DNA of 27,799 bases from a virus. The stretch spans positions 1 to 27,799 of IMG/VR virus record IMGVR_UViG_3300036781_000068; one strand, written 5' to 3'. Under the pieces are notes generated by a model, which was not told the origin of the DNA, did not search any database, and saw only the letters and a list, made by a program, of their open reading frames with translations. Position numbers and translations under genes: made by a program. This document shows, one piece after another, positions 22,315 through 27,799 of this stretch (position 1 is the stretch's first letter; the number at the start of each line of letters is the position of its first letter).

Positions 22315-22482
22315 ATGATCTACCAGCGCCGCCACGTCTCGCATTCGGAGGATCGTCGCATCGCCCAAATGCCCCTTTGCCGCGAACCCGCAACGGTCAC
22401 GCCCTACATTCTGGGGTGGATCGCGTTCGGCGCGTTCGTGGTTGTGGCGGGCAACCTGATCGAGTGGATTGCGCCGCGATGA
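22315..22482 (+). CDS. Small single-helix membrane protein
   Basis: A 55-residue protein with a basic, soluble N-terminal half (YQRRHVSHSEDRRIAQ) and a C-terminal membrane helix, VTPYILGWIAFGAFVVVAGNLI. AGGAGG 7 nt upstream of the ATG at 22315 is a strong ribosome binding site. The stop overlaps the next ATG (ATGA). An in-frame upstream extension exists but has no such site. The function is unknown; its place among early genes would fit a superinfection or host-takeover protein. Confidence 0.65.
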   Translation: MIYQRRHVSHSEDRRIAQMPLCREPATVTPYILGWIAFGAFVVVAGNLIEWIAPR

Positions 22483-22811
22483 GTTATTATCTCGAAAGGC
22501 AAGTTTCTGCCGCACGGCGAGTGAGCGCACTGCTTGCCCTTCCTATAGCCGATGAAAACGATCTGCGAGATAGTGACGACGAGTTCGATCCTTGGAGATT
22601 GTTTCCTGCCCTTTTCGGGTCATATTCCAGCGCCTTCGATGATCTTGCCTTGCAGGTGCTAACTTCGTTGCAAGATGTATCTATTGGCGATGAAACGCTC
22701 GCTCATCAGATGTTTCGCGAGATGCTCTGCACGGCGGATTTTGTGATTATGGAACCAGCCCGAGGGCTTGCTTTCCCACACCGGAATTTCTCCCATTGCT
22801 GCCAAGCCTGA
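22479..22811 (+). pseudogene. Hypothetical protein with apparent -1 base frameshift
   Basis: The open frame from 22479 (MSYYLERQVSAARR) gives 110 residues, but after residue 88 the sequence no longer looks like protein. Moving to the next frame at the TTTT run (22740-22743) gives CDYGTSPRACFPTPEFLPLL, then PSLIEKWKEYYLAHWDMPPP, ending at 22882, which is convincingly coding. One extra T at this run would restore a continuous reading frame of about 134 residues. So this is a frameshift by mutation, a sequencing error, or possibly programmed. The start overlaps the preceding stop (ATGA). The family is unknown; the N-terminal half is helical and acidic (DENDLRDSDDEFD). Confidence 0.55.
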
Positions 22812-22896
22812 TTGAGAAATGGAAGGAATATTATCTCGCTCATTGGGATATGCCGCCTCCTACCCAAAATGGTGGCATTTGAGCCCCGAAGAAGCC

Positions 22897-23355
22897 ATGC
22901 AAAACCGCTACGATCAGTATGACGATATGCTGCGCGATGTGCGCGCCGATGCGCTCCGAGAGGCCGCTAAGGTTGTCGAGTTTCATCTGGAGACGCTGAA
23001 TTGCGCTTGGGATGTCAAAGACGACGACGCGACCAAGGATCGCAAGGCCGCACGTATCCGGACCGCCTATTATATACGCGACCAGATCATCATGCAGATT
23101 GATGACCCGATGCATTTTGATGATCATAAGTTCGAAACTGAGCAGTGGCGAGTAGAATTGAAACGGCGCCCATCATATCACATTGGATGGGATGCCTATT
23201 TGAGCGGTATCCGGCGATCGGACAGCGGGCACCAATTGGGGCCTGACGGCTATCGTGGCGACCTAACTGCGCGCTTCGCTTGGGAACTTGGCTGGGACGA
23301 ATCGCACGTCGAAAGCGACCGAAAACTAGACGATATTAGGGCGAGCGGACAATGA
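22897..23355 (+). CDS. Hypothetical acidic protein
   Basis: A 152-residue protein if the start is 22897 (MQNRYDQYDD). A 178-residue version beginning at 22819 is possible but would overlap the better-looking end of the frameshifted neighbour, so I disfavour it. Helices are likely in LRDVRADALREAAKVVEFHLETL, and the C-terminal part (YHIGWDAYLSGIRRSDSGHQLG and ARFAWELGWDESH) is Trp-rich. The stop overlaps the next start (ATGA). The family is unknown and the start is uncertain. Confidence 0.6.
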   Translation: MQNRYDQYDDMLRDVRADALREAAKVVEFHLETLNCAWDVKDDDATKDRKAARIRTAYYIRDQIIMQIDDPMHFDDHKFETEQWRVELKRRPSYHIGWDAYLSGIRRSDSGHQLGPDGYRGDLTARFAWELGWDESHVESDRKLDDIRASGQ

Positions 23356-23561
23356 CCCATGGCCGAGAAATCACCGAAGCATGGCACGACGAATTTCAAT
23401 TCGACGCCGCGCTCATTCCATTAATGACGGAAAGCGAGCAATTGCGACTCGGGTGTCATCCGGAATACGTCCTGTTCGGCGGCGAAGTTGTTCCGCGCAG
23501 GGATATCACAATCGGCGAAAAGCAGGTCGCCAACTGGCCACAACAGAACGAGGAGAATTAG
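23352..23561 (+). CDS. Small hypothetical protein
   Basis: A 69-residue protein starting within the stop of the preceding gene (ATGA). It is acidic, with MTESEQLRLGCHPEYVLFGG and VVPRRDITIGEKQVANW; the first half is likely helical and the second strand-rich. There is no membrane helix. The tail end carries AACGAGGAGAA, which is the ribosome binding site for the next gene and a variant of the repeated start motif. The function is unknown. Confidence 0.55.
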   Translation: MTHGREITEAWHDEFQFDAALIPLMTESEQLRLGCHPEYVLFGGEVVPRRDITIGEKQVANWPQQNEEN

Positions 23562-23563
23562 AC

Positions 23564-23782
23564 ATGGCGCACCCCGAACCTCCCTATTGGGTCGTGTGGC
23601 AAGAGAATGGCGACCGACCGACCTATCGCCACCCGACACCAGATCTGGCGGAAAACGAAGCGCTGCGACTGGCGCGGCAGATGCCAGGAAAGACGTTTGT
23701 CGTTCTGGCTCCGGTTGCCCGCGTTACCGTTGGGATCGAAACGGTGGAGCGCTTCGATCCAGATTCTTACATTCCGTTTTAA
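23564..23782 (+). CDS. Small hypothetical protein
   Basis: A 72-residue protein starting at 23564 after GAGGAG. The sequence EPPYWVVWQENGDRPTYRH is followed by LAENEALRLARQMPGKTFVVLAPVARVTV, which looks like one helix and a strand pair; this shape recurs in short phage proteins of alphaproteobacteria. A longer in-frame ORF upstream overlaps the neighbour's coding and is not preferred. The next gene begins 10 nt later with its own AAGGAG. The function is unknown. Confidence 0.6.
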   Translation: MAHPEPPYWVVWQENGDRPTYRHPTPDLAENEALRLARQMPGKTFVVLAPVARVTVGIETVERFDPDSYIPF

Positions 23783-23791
23783 CCAAGGAGA

Positions 23792-24037
23792 ATGAAATTG
23801 AGCGAGGTAATTGCAGCCGACGAACTTAGATTGCTGATCGAGCGCATCGAGCGCTTGGCCGGCGAAAAGGACGCCATTCAGACGGATATTAAGGACGTCT
23901 ACGGCGAGGCCAAGTCGCGCGGCTATCACGGTCCCACGATCCGCGCGATCGTCAAGTTGCGCAAGATGGAGCCGCATCACCGCGAGGAAGCGGAGATGCT
24001 TCTGGACACCTATGCTGCAGCGGTAGGCCTGCGCTGA
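23792..24037 (+). CDS. gapR: GapR/DUF2312 family nucleoid-associated protein
   Basis: An 81-residue protein closely matching DUF2312 (GapR): the run LRLLIERIERLAGEKDAIQ, then TDIKDVYGEAKSRGYHGPTI, then IVKLRKMEPHHREEAEMLLDTYAAA is the family signature. In Caulobacter GapR binds overtwisted DNA and aids topoisomerases during replication and transcription. The phage copy could act at its own replication forks or interfere with the host protein. AAGGAG 6 nt before the ATG supports the start. Its stop overlaps the next gene's ATG (TGATG). Chromosomal GapR is slightly longer, near 89 residues. Confidence 0.88.
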   Translation: MKLSEVIAADELRLLIERIERLAGEKDAIQTDIKDVYGEAKSRGYHGPTIRAIVKLRKMEPHHREEAEMLLDTYAAAVGLR

Positions 24038-24294
24038 TGGACGCGAGCGAAGAGAAAATCGCCCGTGACAAGGCGGCTATCGATGCGATGAAAAACGCCA
24101 AGGTCAACATGGGCGCGGCGCTGGATAGGGTCGCAGTATTGGAGCGGACGCTATCCAGCGCGATATCGTCTCTGCGCCAGGCAGAGGAGAATATCAGCCC
24201 GAAGGTATATTGCTACCAGACGGACGGTCAGAAAAACAGAACGGTGCATGAGAGCATCGAAGCGCAAATCGCCGAATATTCAAAGGTGCTTTAA
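24037..24294 (+). CDS. Hypothetical coiled-coil protein after GapR
   Basis: An 85-residue protein whose ATG overlaps the GapR stop (TGATG). It is helical and heptad-like through ARDKAAIDAMKNAKVNMGAALDRVAVLERTLSSAISSLRQAEENI, with a short C-terminal tail (VYCYQTDGQKNRTV). It has no membrane helix or cysteine pair. Coupling to gapR suggests joint expression. The function is unknown. Confidence 0.6.
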   Translation: MDASEEKIARDKAAIDAMKNAKVNMGAALDRVAVLERTLSSAISSLRQAEENISPKVYCYQTDGQKNRTVHESIEAQIAEYSKVL

Positions 24295-24353
24295 CGCTCC
24301 TAACCGTCCGGTCAGAGCGGGCGGTTCGATAGCGATAGACTTGGAGATGAGCG

Positions 24354-24662
24354 ATGAAAACGAGCGAAGAATGTCTGGCGAAGATGGAGGCATTTGTCCG
24401 TCGCCTAGCTGCGGCAGAAATTGGTCCCGTTGTTGCTGGAATTGAGGCTCGCGAAATCGTCGCGATGCTTCCCAAACCAGTCGACCCCGACATGATCGAA
24501 GCACGCGAGGTCGTGTGCGAAAATCATCACGATAGACATCCGGAATCTCCGTGGCATGCTGATCAGGCTGCGATGGTCCGCTCGGGCAAGGTCGACAACA
24601 TGCTTGAGGTGCAGGCCGCATATCACGGCATCAAACGCGGTCGAGAATTGGCGCAACGATAG
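24354..24662 (+). CDS. Hypothetical protein
   Basis: A 102-residue protein. TTGGAGAT sits about 10 nt before the ATG. Residues include AFVRRLAAAEIGPVVAGIEAREIVAML, likely a helical pair, followed by a His-rich stretch (CENHHDRHPESPWHADQ) that could bind a metal, and the helical VQAAYHGIKRGRELAQ. The stop TAG overlaps a GTG that could open the next gene (TAGTG). I recognise no family. Confidence 0.55.
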   Translation: MKTSEECLAKMEAFVRRLAAAEIGPVVAGIEAREIVAMLPKPVDPDMIEAREVVCENHHDRHPESPWHADQAAMVRSGKVDNMLEVQAAYHGIKRGRELAQR

Positions 24663-24723
24663 TGCCAAAAGAGATCGCCAAAGGACTTGTAGTCGAGACT
24701 ATCGGTGATATTCTGGATCGGAA

Positions 24724-24733
24724 GAGCGAGGAA
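24724..24733 (+). promoter_or_regulatory. GAGCGAGGAA start-associated motif (annealing protein)
   Basis: The exact GAGCGAGGAA lies 16 nt before the ATG at 24740. It supports that ATG over an in-frame GTG at 24662, whose only support is overlap with the previous stop (TAGTG). This is one of the clearer cases in which the repeated motif decides between two starts. Confidence 0.7.
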
Positions 24734-24739
24734 AAATCC

Positions 24740-25468
24740 ATGACAGAAGAAAGCCCATTGGCGAAACTGCGCGAGCCGTTTCCCCATAACCAAATCAGTA
24801 AACTCCCCAAGGAAAGCCGCAAACAGATTGACGAACGGAAAGCGGACAATAGCAAGATCGTTTTCAATTGCTCGGTGTGCGGCGGCATCCACCACAAGAA
24901 TGCCGTCCATCTGGATTATGTCGGCCATGCCGCAGCGACCGACCGCTTGCTGGATACCGACCTAGAATGGACATGGGAGCCGCTGGCAATCGATCAGCGC
25001 GGGCTTCCCGCATTCGATGACAATGGGGGCCTATGGATCCGATTGACCGTCTGCGGCGTGTCTCGGCTAGGCTACGGGTCGGCTGATGGCAAGACTGGCG
25101 GTGATGCCAAAAAGGAAATCATCGGCGACGCGATCCGCAACGCTGGCATGCGCTTCGGCATGGCGCTCGACCTTTGGCACAAGGGCGATTTGCACGTTCA
25201 CGCAGATGATGACGGAGCGGATGCGCCGGAAACATCGCGCGACACATCGAAGGGCATCAGCGCCGCCCAATGCGCCGAGCTGCGCAGGCTTTTGAAGGAG
25301 GCAGATTCCAGCGAAGATGCTTTCGTTGAATGGCTGCGCTGCGGGACCTTGCCCGAGCTCAAGCCGGATCGGTTCATGAAGGCCAAAAAGGCGCTGGAAG
25401 ATCGCATTGCGGCTACGATCAAGGAAAAGCAAACCGGCGCAGTTGACGGGGCAGAAATCCCATACTGA
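24740..25468 (+). CDS. Rad52-like single-strand annealing protein
   Basis: A 242-residue protein from the ATG at 24740 (268 if the GTG at 24662 is used). The core LDYVGHAAATDRLLDTDLEW, GGLWIRLTVCGVSRLGYG and KKEIIGDAIRNAGMRFGMAL follows the pattern of Rad52/DUF1071-like phage annealing proteins, whose ring-shaped oligomers pair complementary strands. A small zinc-knuckle-like segment (FNCSVCGGIHH) lies upstream of the core. The C-terminal 80 residues are helical and charged, perhaps for a partner. The next gene encodes a conserved companion. The family call is from remembered pattern. Confidence 0.65.
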   Translation: MTEESPLAKLREPFPHNQISKLPKESRKQIDERKADNSKIVFNCSVCGGIHHKNAVHLDYVGHAAATDRLLDTDLEWTWEPLAIDQRGLPAFDDNGGLWIRLTVCGVSRLGYGSADGKTGGDAKKEIIGDAIRNAGMRFGMALDLWHKGDLHVHADDDGADAPETSRDTSKGISAAQCAELRRLLKEADSSEDAFVEWLRCGTLPELKPDRFMKAKKALEDRIAATIKEKQTGAVDGAEIPY

Positions 25469-25482
25469 AAGGAATATGAGCG

Positions 25483-26466
25483 ATGCTATACCAATCTAGC
25501 AAGGGGCTGGTCGAGATCGACACGATGCCCTTCCCGTACGCCAATAACGCTTTGCAGAAATTGCTCCGGTCTGAACCGAGCCGCACGGCGGAGATTGATG
25601 CCCTGCAAGCGCATTGTGACAAGTTGTCCGCTGAAAAGCTGGCGACCGATAGCGCAGATGGCGAAAATCCGCGCGTGGCGATCGGCGATAATGGGCCGCC
25701 GGCAGATGAGCCTACGCCAGTGATCGACGGTCGTGCGGCCATCAAATTGCATGTCTCCGACCTTTTGAGCGAGGCGGTCAATTGGGCGGATGGCGTCGAT
25801 TTGATCGACCAAGGACAGGCCGATGCGGTCGGGCGCCTTCATCGCAAACTGCAAGAGGCCGCCGCGCTGGTCGATGACAATGCGGCGAAGGAGAAAAAAC
25901 CGCATAGCGATGCCGTCAACGAAATCGGCGTGTGGCAGAACAGCTATACCGCCAAGGGCCTCAAGAAAACGCCCGATGGCACGCTGACGAAGGCAATCAC
26001 TGCGACCGGCAATCTGTCGGCTGGCTGGCTGCGCAAACAGGACGATGACCGGCGCGCTCGCGAGAAGGCCGCTGCGGATATCGCCGCTAAGGCCGCTCAA
26101 GATGCTCTGGCAGCTCGTGTCGAGGCGAAGGATAGCACTGACCTATCCGTCATCAACCGGGCCGACGATGCACTGGCGATGGCCGAGGCGCTTATTCGCG
26201 ATGCCAAGGGCGTGGCAAAGGAACGAGTGCAATCTGGTGGTGGTGATGGCTACCGCGCCATGTCGCTGCGCTCTATCTGGCGTGCCCAGATCAAGGATGA
26301 GGAAAACTCGTGGGCATCGGCCTATAATCATTTCAAGCGCGACCCCGAGTTCATGGGAGAATTTCGTGCGCTCATCCAGAAGTGGGCAGATCGCGCCGTG
26401 CGGACGGAGCAAACTCGATTGCTTGGCGTGCCTGGATACGACTTCATTGAGGATAAGGTCGTCTGA
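25483..26466 (+). CDS. Conserved phage protein following the annealing gene
   Basis: A 327-residue protein. The N-terminus is a short domain (SSKGLVEIDTMPFPYANNALQKLLRSEPSRTAEIDAL) common to phage proteins in recombination regions, followed by a coiled-coil-like middle (KLQEAAALVDDNAAKEKKPHSDAVNEIG, then KQDDDRRAREKAAADIAAKAAQDAL) and a C-terminal domain with GYRAMSLRSIWRAQIKDEENSWASAYNHF and ALIQKWADRAVRT. AAGGAA precedes the ATG. The stop overlaps the next start (TGATG). It is probably a partner in recombination or replication, but I cannot name its activity. Confidence 0.62.
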   Translation: MLYQSSKGLVEIDTMPFPYANNALQKLLRSEPSRTAEIDALQAHCDKLSAEKLATDSADGENPRVAIGDNGPPADEPTPVIDGRAAIKLHVSDLLSEAVNWADGVDLIDQGQADAVGRLHRKLQEAAALVDDNAAKEKKPHSDAVNEIGVWQNSYTAKGLKKTPDGTLTKAITATGNLSAGWLRKQDDDRRAREKAAADIAAKAAQDALAARVEAKDSTDLSVINRADDALAMAEALIRDAKGVAKERVQSGGGDGYRAMSLRSIWRAQIKDEENSWASAYNHFKRDPEFMGEFRALIQKWADRAVRTEQTRLLGVPGYDFIEDKVV

Positions 26467-26627
26467 TGGCCGAGGATGCTGATCGCACGGCCTATCATAA
26501 AGCCCTGTACGCGAAGTCCGCGGCACATCGCCTGGCGCGCATCAATCACACGCGGCGTCGCGAGGGTCGGGCGGAGATAACGTCGCTCGACCAGGCCAAG
26601 CTGCGCATTCCGATCGGTCACGAATAA
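26466..26627 (+). CDS. Small basic hypothetical protein
   Basis: A 53-residue ORF whose ATG overlaps the previous stop (TGATG) and whose TAA overlaps the next ATG (TAATG). It is rich in Arg and His (KSAAHRLARINHTRRREGR), likely a short helical nucleic-acid binder. It is below the usual length cut-off for gene calling. Only the perfect packing between two neighbours supports it. The function is unknown. Confidence 0.55.
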   Translation: MAEDADRTAYHKALYAKSAAHRLARINHTRRREGRAEITSLDQAKLRIPIGHE

Positions 26628-27061
26628 TGGACCAGCCGCCACTTCTATTTCGTCGCGTGTTAGGCTCGTTAACTCCGGCCAATAAGGCGGCGACGGAAGC
26701 GGTTGCGGCAATCGATGCCGCACCAGTTCGCGTTCGCATCACGCGCACAACCGGTAACGTCAAGCGCAATGCGCTGTACTGGTCCTGCCTATCGGTCGCT
26801 GCGCCGATGCTATCCGAGCGCATGGAAGGCGACCCGCTTAATGCGGAATTGCTGCATCGCATACTCAAGGACCGATACGGACTGGTGCGCGTCATCACGC
26901 TCCCCAGCGGCGATACGATCAAGGATTACGATAGCACGTCATTCGGCAAAATGACCGAACCGGATCGGGCCAAGTTTATCGATTGGGCGCTTTCGGCTGT
27001 CAGTAAATGGCTGGGATGCGACGTGACAGATTTGCGTCGGGAAGGGGAGGCACAAGGATGA
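26627..27061 (+). CDS. Phage protein, possibly recombination-related (NinB-like)
   Basis: A 144-residue protein. The block VRITRTTGNVKRNALYWSCL, then RILKDRYGLVRVITLPSGDT and KFIDWALSAVSKWLGCDVT is a pattern I have seen in uncharacterised alphaproteobacterial phage proteins next to recombination genes, and it distantly recalls NinB by its RNALYW motif. A NinB link is weak. Its position between the annealing protein block and the HNH nuclease supports a role in DNA processing. The start overlaps the 53-residue gene stop by 1 nt (TAATG) and the stop overlaps the next ATG (ATGA). Confidence 0.55.
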   Translation: MDQPPLLFRRVLGSLTPANKAATEAVAAIDAAPVRVRITRTTGNVKRNALYWSCLSVAAPMLSERMEGDPLNAELLHRILKDRYGLVRVITLPSGDTIKDYDSTSFGKMTEPDRAKFIDWALSAVSKWLGCDVTDLRREGEAQG

Positions 27062-27405
27062 TGCGGCGCACGCCCTTGAAGCGCACCGGCCCGATCAAGA
27101 AACGATCGAAGCCCAAGCCGAAATTGGAACGCGACTATCATGGTCTGGTTGCGGCGATGTCCTGCTTGGTATGCGGCGCATGGCCGGTGACACTCCACCA
27201 TGTAACCGCCGCGCCCTACGCAGGCAGACTGGCGCGTAGTGATCGTCGCGTGGTTCCATTGTGCGCAAAACATCATCTTATTCAGCACGGTCCGCGCGAA
27301 AGCGTCGAGGCGCTGGGGCATACGGGTTTTTACGAAACATACGGGCTGGATTTGCTCGCTATTGCGGATCGTCTTTGGCTTGACCTGGCTGATTACGCAT
27401 CCTGA
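27058..27405 (+). CDS. HNH/Ref-like nuclease
   Basis: A 115-residue protein with a basic N-terminal tail (PLKRTGPIKKRSKPKPK) and an HNH-like metal site: CLVCG at residues 39-43, LHHVTAAP, and VPLCAKHHLIQHG. The cysteine pair, histidine pairs and the PLC..HH spacing recall DUF968/Ref-type enzymes such as P1 Ref, which cut DNA with RecA. I choose the start at 27058 because its ATG overlaps the preceding stop (ATGA) and a GGGGAGG lies upstream, rather than a further ATG at 27007. It belongs to the recombination block. Confidence 0.68.
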   Translation: MMRRTPLKRTGPIKKRSKPKPKLERDYHGLVAAMSCLVCGAWPVTLHHVTAAPYAGRLARSDRRVVPLCAKHHLIQHGPRESVEALGHTGFYETYGLDLLAIADRLWLDLADYAS

Positions 27406-27523
27406 CGCGCGCCAAAATCGCGCGCCGTTCGGATCTGAATTTAGCTGACATCTTCGCATGAAGCGAAATGCGACGATCTAGCACCTTGAGTTGCGCTCGC
27501 TCTTGCTTGGTGGCGTTTTCCAT
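27359..27523 (-). CDS. Possible small basic protein on the opposite strand
   Basis: A 54-residue minus-strand ORF (MENATKQERAQLKVL...) with a convincing basic helix (KMSAKFRSERRAILARVRMRNQ). It overlaps the 3' end of the HNH gene by 47 nt and fills most of an otherwise gene-free stretch (27406-27608). It has no ribosome binding site, but the upstream sequence offers TTGCGT, 17 bp, TAAAAC and 6 nt to the ATG, the same geometry as the leaderless repressor promoter. Whether it is real is uncertain because it would be the only minus-strand gene in the right block. Confidence 0.4.
   Translation of the reverse strand: MENATKQERAQLKVLDRRISLHAKMSAKFRSERRAILARVRMRNQPGQAKDDPQ
27406..27424 (+). other. 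GC-rich hairpin after the HNH gene
   Basis: A CGCGCG / CGCGCG stem with a 7-nt loop (CCAAAAT) directly after the HNH stop. There is no T-tract, so it is not a classical intrinsic terminator. It may mark the end of the recombination operon before the next gene at 27609, by pausing or with Rho. Confidence 0.35.
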
Positions 27524-27549
27524 TTCGCAGTTTTAGCGAAAATTAGATG

Positions 27550-27578
27550 TTGACGCAACCTCCGCAAAGTGCTTTCTT
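27550..27578 (+). promoter_or_regulatory. Possible promoter for the last gene (shared TTGACGCAA)
   Basis: TTGACG at 27550-27555 is followed 17 bp later by TTTCTT, a poor -10. The same 9-mer TTGACGCAA provides the -35 of the repressor promoter (21880-21888, minus strand). It may be the promoter of the gene starting at 27609, or a shared operator. The weak -10 keeps confidence low. Confidence 0.35.
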
Positions 27579-27608
27579 CCTGTTACAGAAACGAGCGAGG
27601 AATTTGAA

Positions 27609-27799
27609 GTGAGCCATTATCATCAAGTCATCACCGAAGCGACCAAGGTAACGAACGTCGTTGACCTGTATGAGATCGAGGATGTGATGCGTCAGGACAT
27701 TTTCCATTCGACGCTTGATTGGCAGACGCGTCCGCAACTCAAAAAGGCAGCGCGCGAGGCTTGGGAAATCGTTCAGATCATGCGTGATCCTGCGGCCCT
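27609..27799 (+). CDS. Hypothetical protein (3' end cut by window edge)
   Basis: A GTG-started ORF that runs off the right edge after 63 codons. Residues visible are SHYHQVITEATKVTNVVDLYE, then VMRQDIFHSTLDWQTRPQLKKAA, with no stop. The start is fixed by an exact GAGCGAGGAA motif 16 nt upstream. The pattern looks helical and acidic, with no recognised domain. A minus-strand ORF across the same stretch is a shadow. Confidence 0.55.
   Translation, partial: MSHYHQVITEATKVTNVVDLYEIEDVMRQDIFHSTLDWQTRPQLKKAAREAWEIVQIMRDPAA

Noticed and set aside
16373-25774. Further GAGCGAGG copies at 16380-16373 (minus), 23800 and 25767
   Set aside because: They lie inside coding sequence with no start codon at the right distance and are compatible with chance or codon use, so they are not counted as start motifs.
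1-27799. Integrase, attachment site, tRNA genes, endolysin or DNA polymerase
   Set aside because: I looked for their motifs in the reading frames and for cloverleaf-like segments in the gaps and saw none; the gaps are too short for tRNA genes apart from the switch region and 27406-27608.

Overview
The window is a 27.8 kb piece of a tailed-phage genome (free phage or prophage) from an alphaproteobacterial host, most plausibly a sphingomonad. Three things point there: a phage copy of the alphaproteobacterial DUF2312/GapR protein, moderately GC-rich coding sequence, and a head gene set (DUF1073, DUF2213, DUF2184, DUF4054, LIC_12616, DUF3383) common in phages and prophages of that class. No integrase, lysis cassette, DNA polymerase or tRNA gene is visible. 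Both edges cut through genes.

Two opposed gene arrays leave a divergent switch region at about 21854-22022. Everything to the left (1-21853) is on the minus strand. Reading leftward from the switch the order is: small HTH repressor-like protein, phage DnaN-like sliding clamp, zinc-ribbon protein, small basic protein, SNF2-type helicase, DNA methyltransferase, QueD-like enzyme, DpdA-like 7-deazaguanine transglycosylase, replication protein, small proteins, small terminase, a protein carrying a striking 9-bp repeat array, large terminase, portal, Mu-F-like head protein, a beta-helix tailspike, DUF2213 protease/scaffold, cement protein, major capsid protein, head-tail connectors, and a DUF3383 sheath-like protein cut by the left edge. 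To the right (22023-27799) on the plus strand are short accessory genes, a GapR homologue, a Rad52-like annealing protein with a conserved partner, an HNH/Ref-like nuclease and a gene cut by the right edge.

Genes are packed with ATGA or TGATG overlaps, so translational coupling probably links many of them. Several genes shorter than 60 codons fit exactly into the remaining gaps; four of the small proteins carry clear membrane segments.

The points most worth attention are: (1) a four-gene DNA-modification block at 16523-19968 in which a DpdA-like transglycosylase sits next to a shortened QueD that lacks the usual catalytic cysteine; (2) a repeated 10-mer, GAGCGAGGAA, found 12-16 nt upstream of the start codons of seven non-structural genes, resembling the start-associated sequences of some mycobacteriophages; (3) a 26-unit 9-bp array with two binary positions that encodes a Trp/Arg-Asp/Ala-Ala helix; (4) a repressor promoter predicted to start transcription on the A of the ATG; and (5) an apparent one-base frameshift in an early gene.
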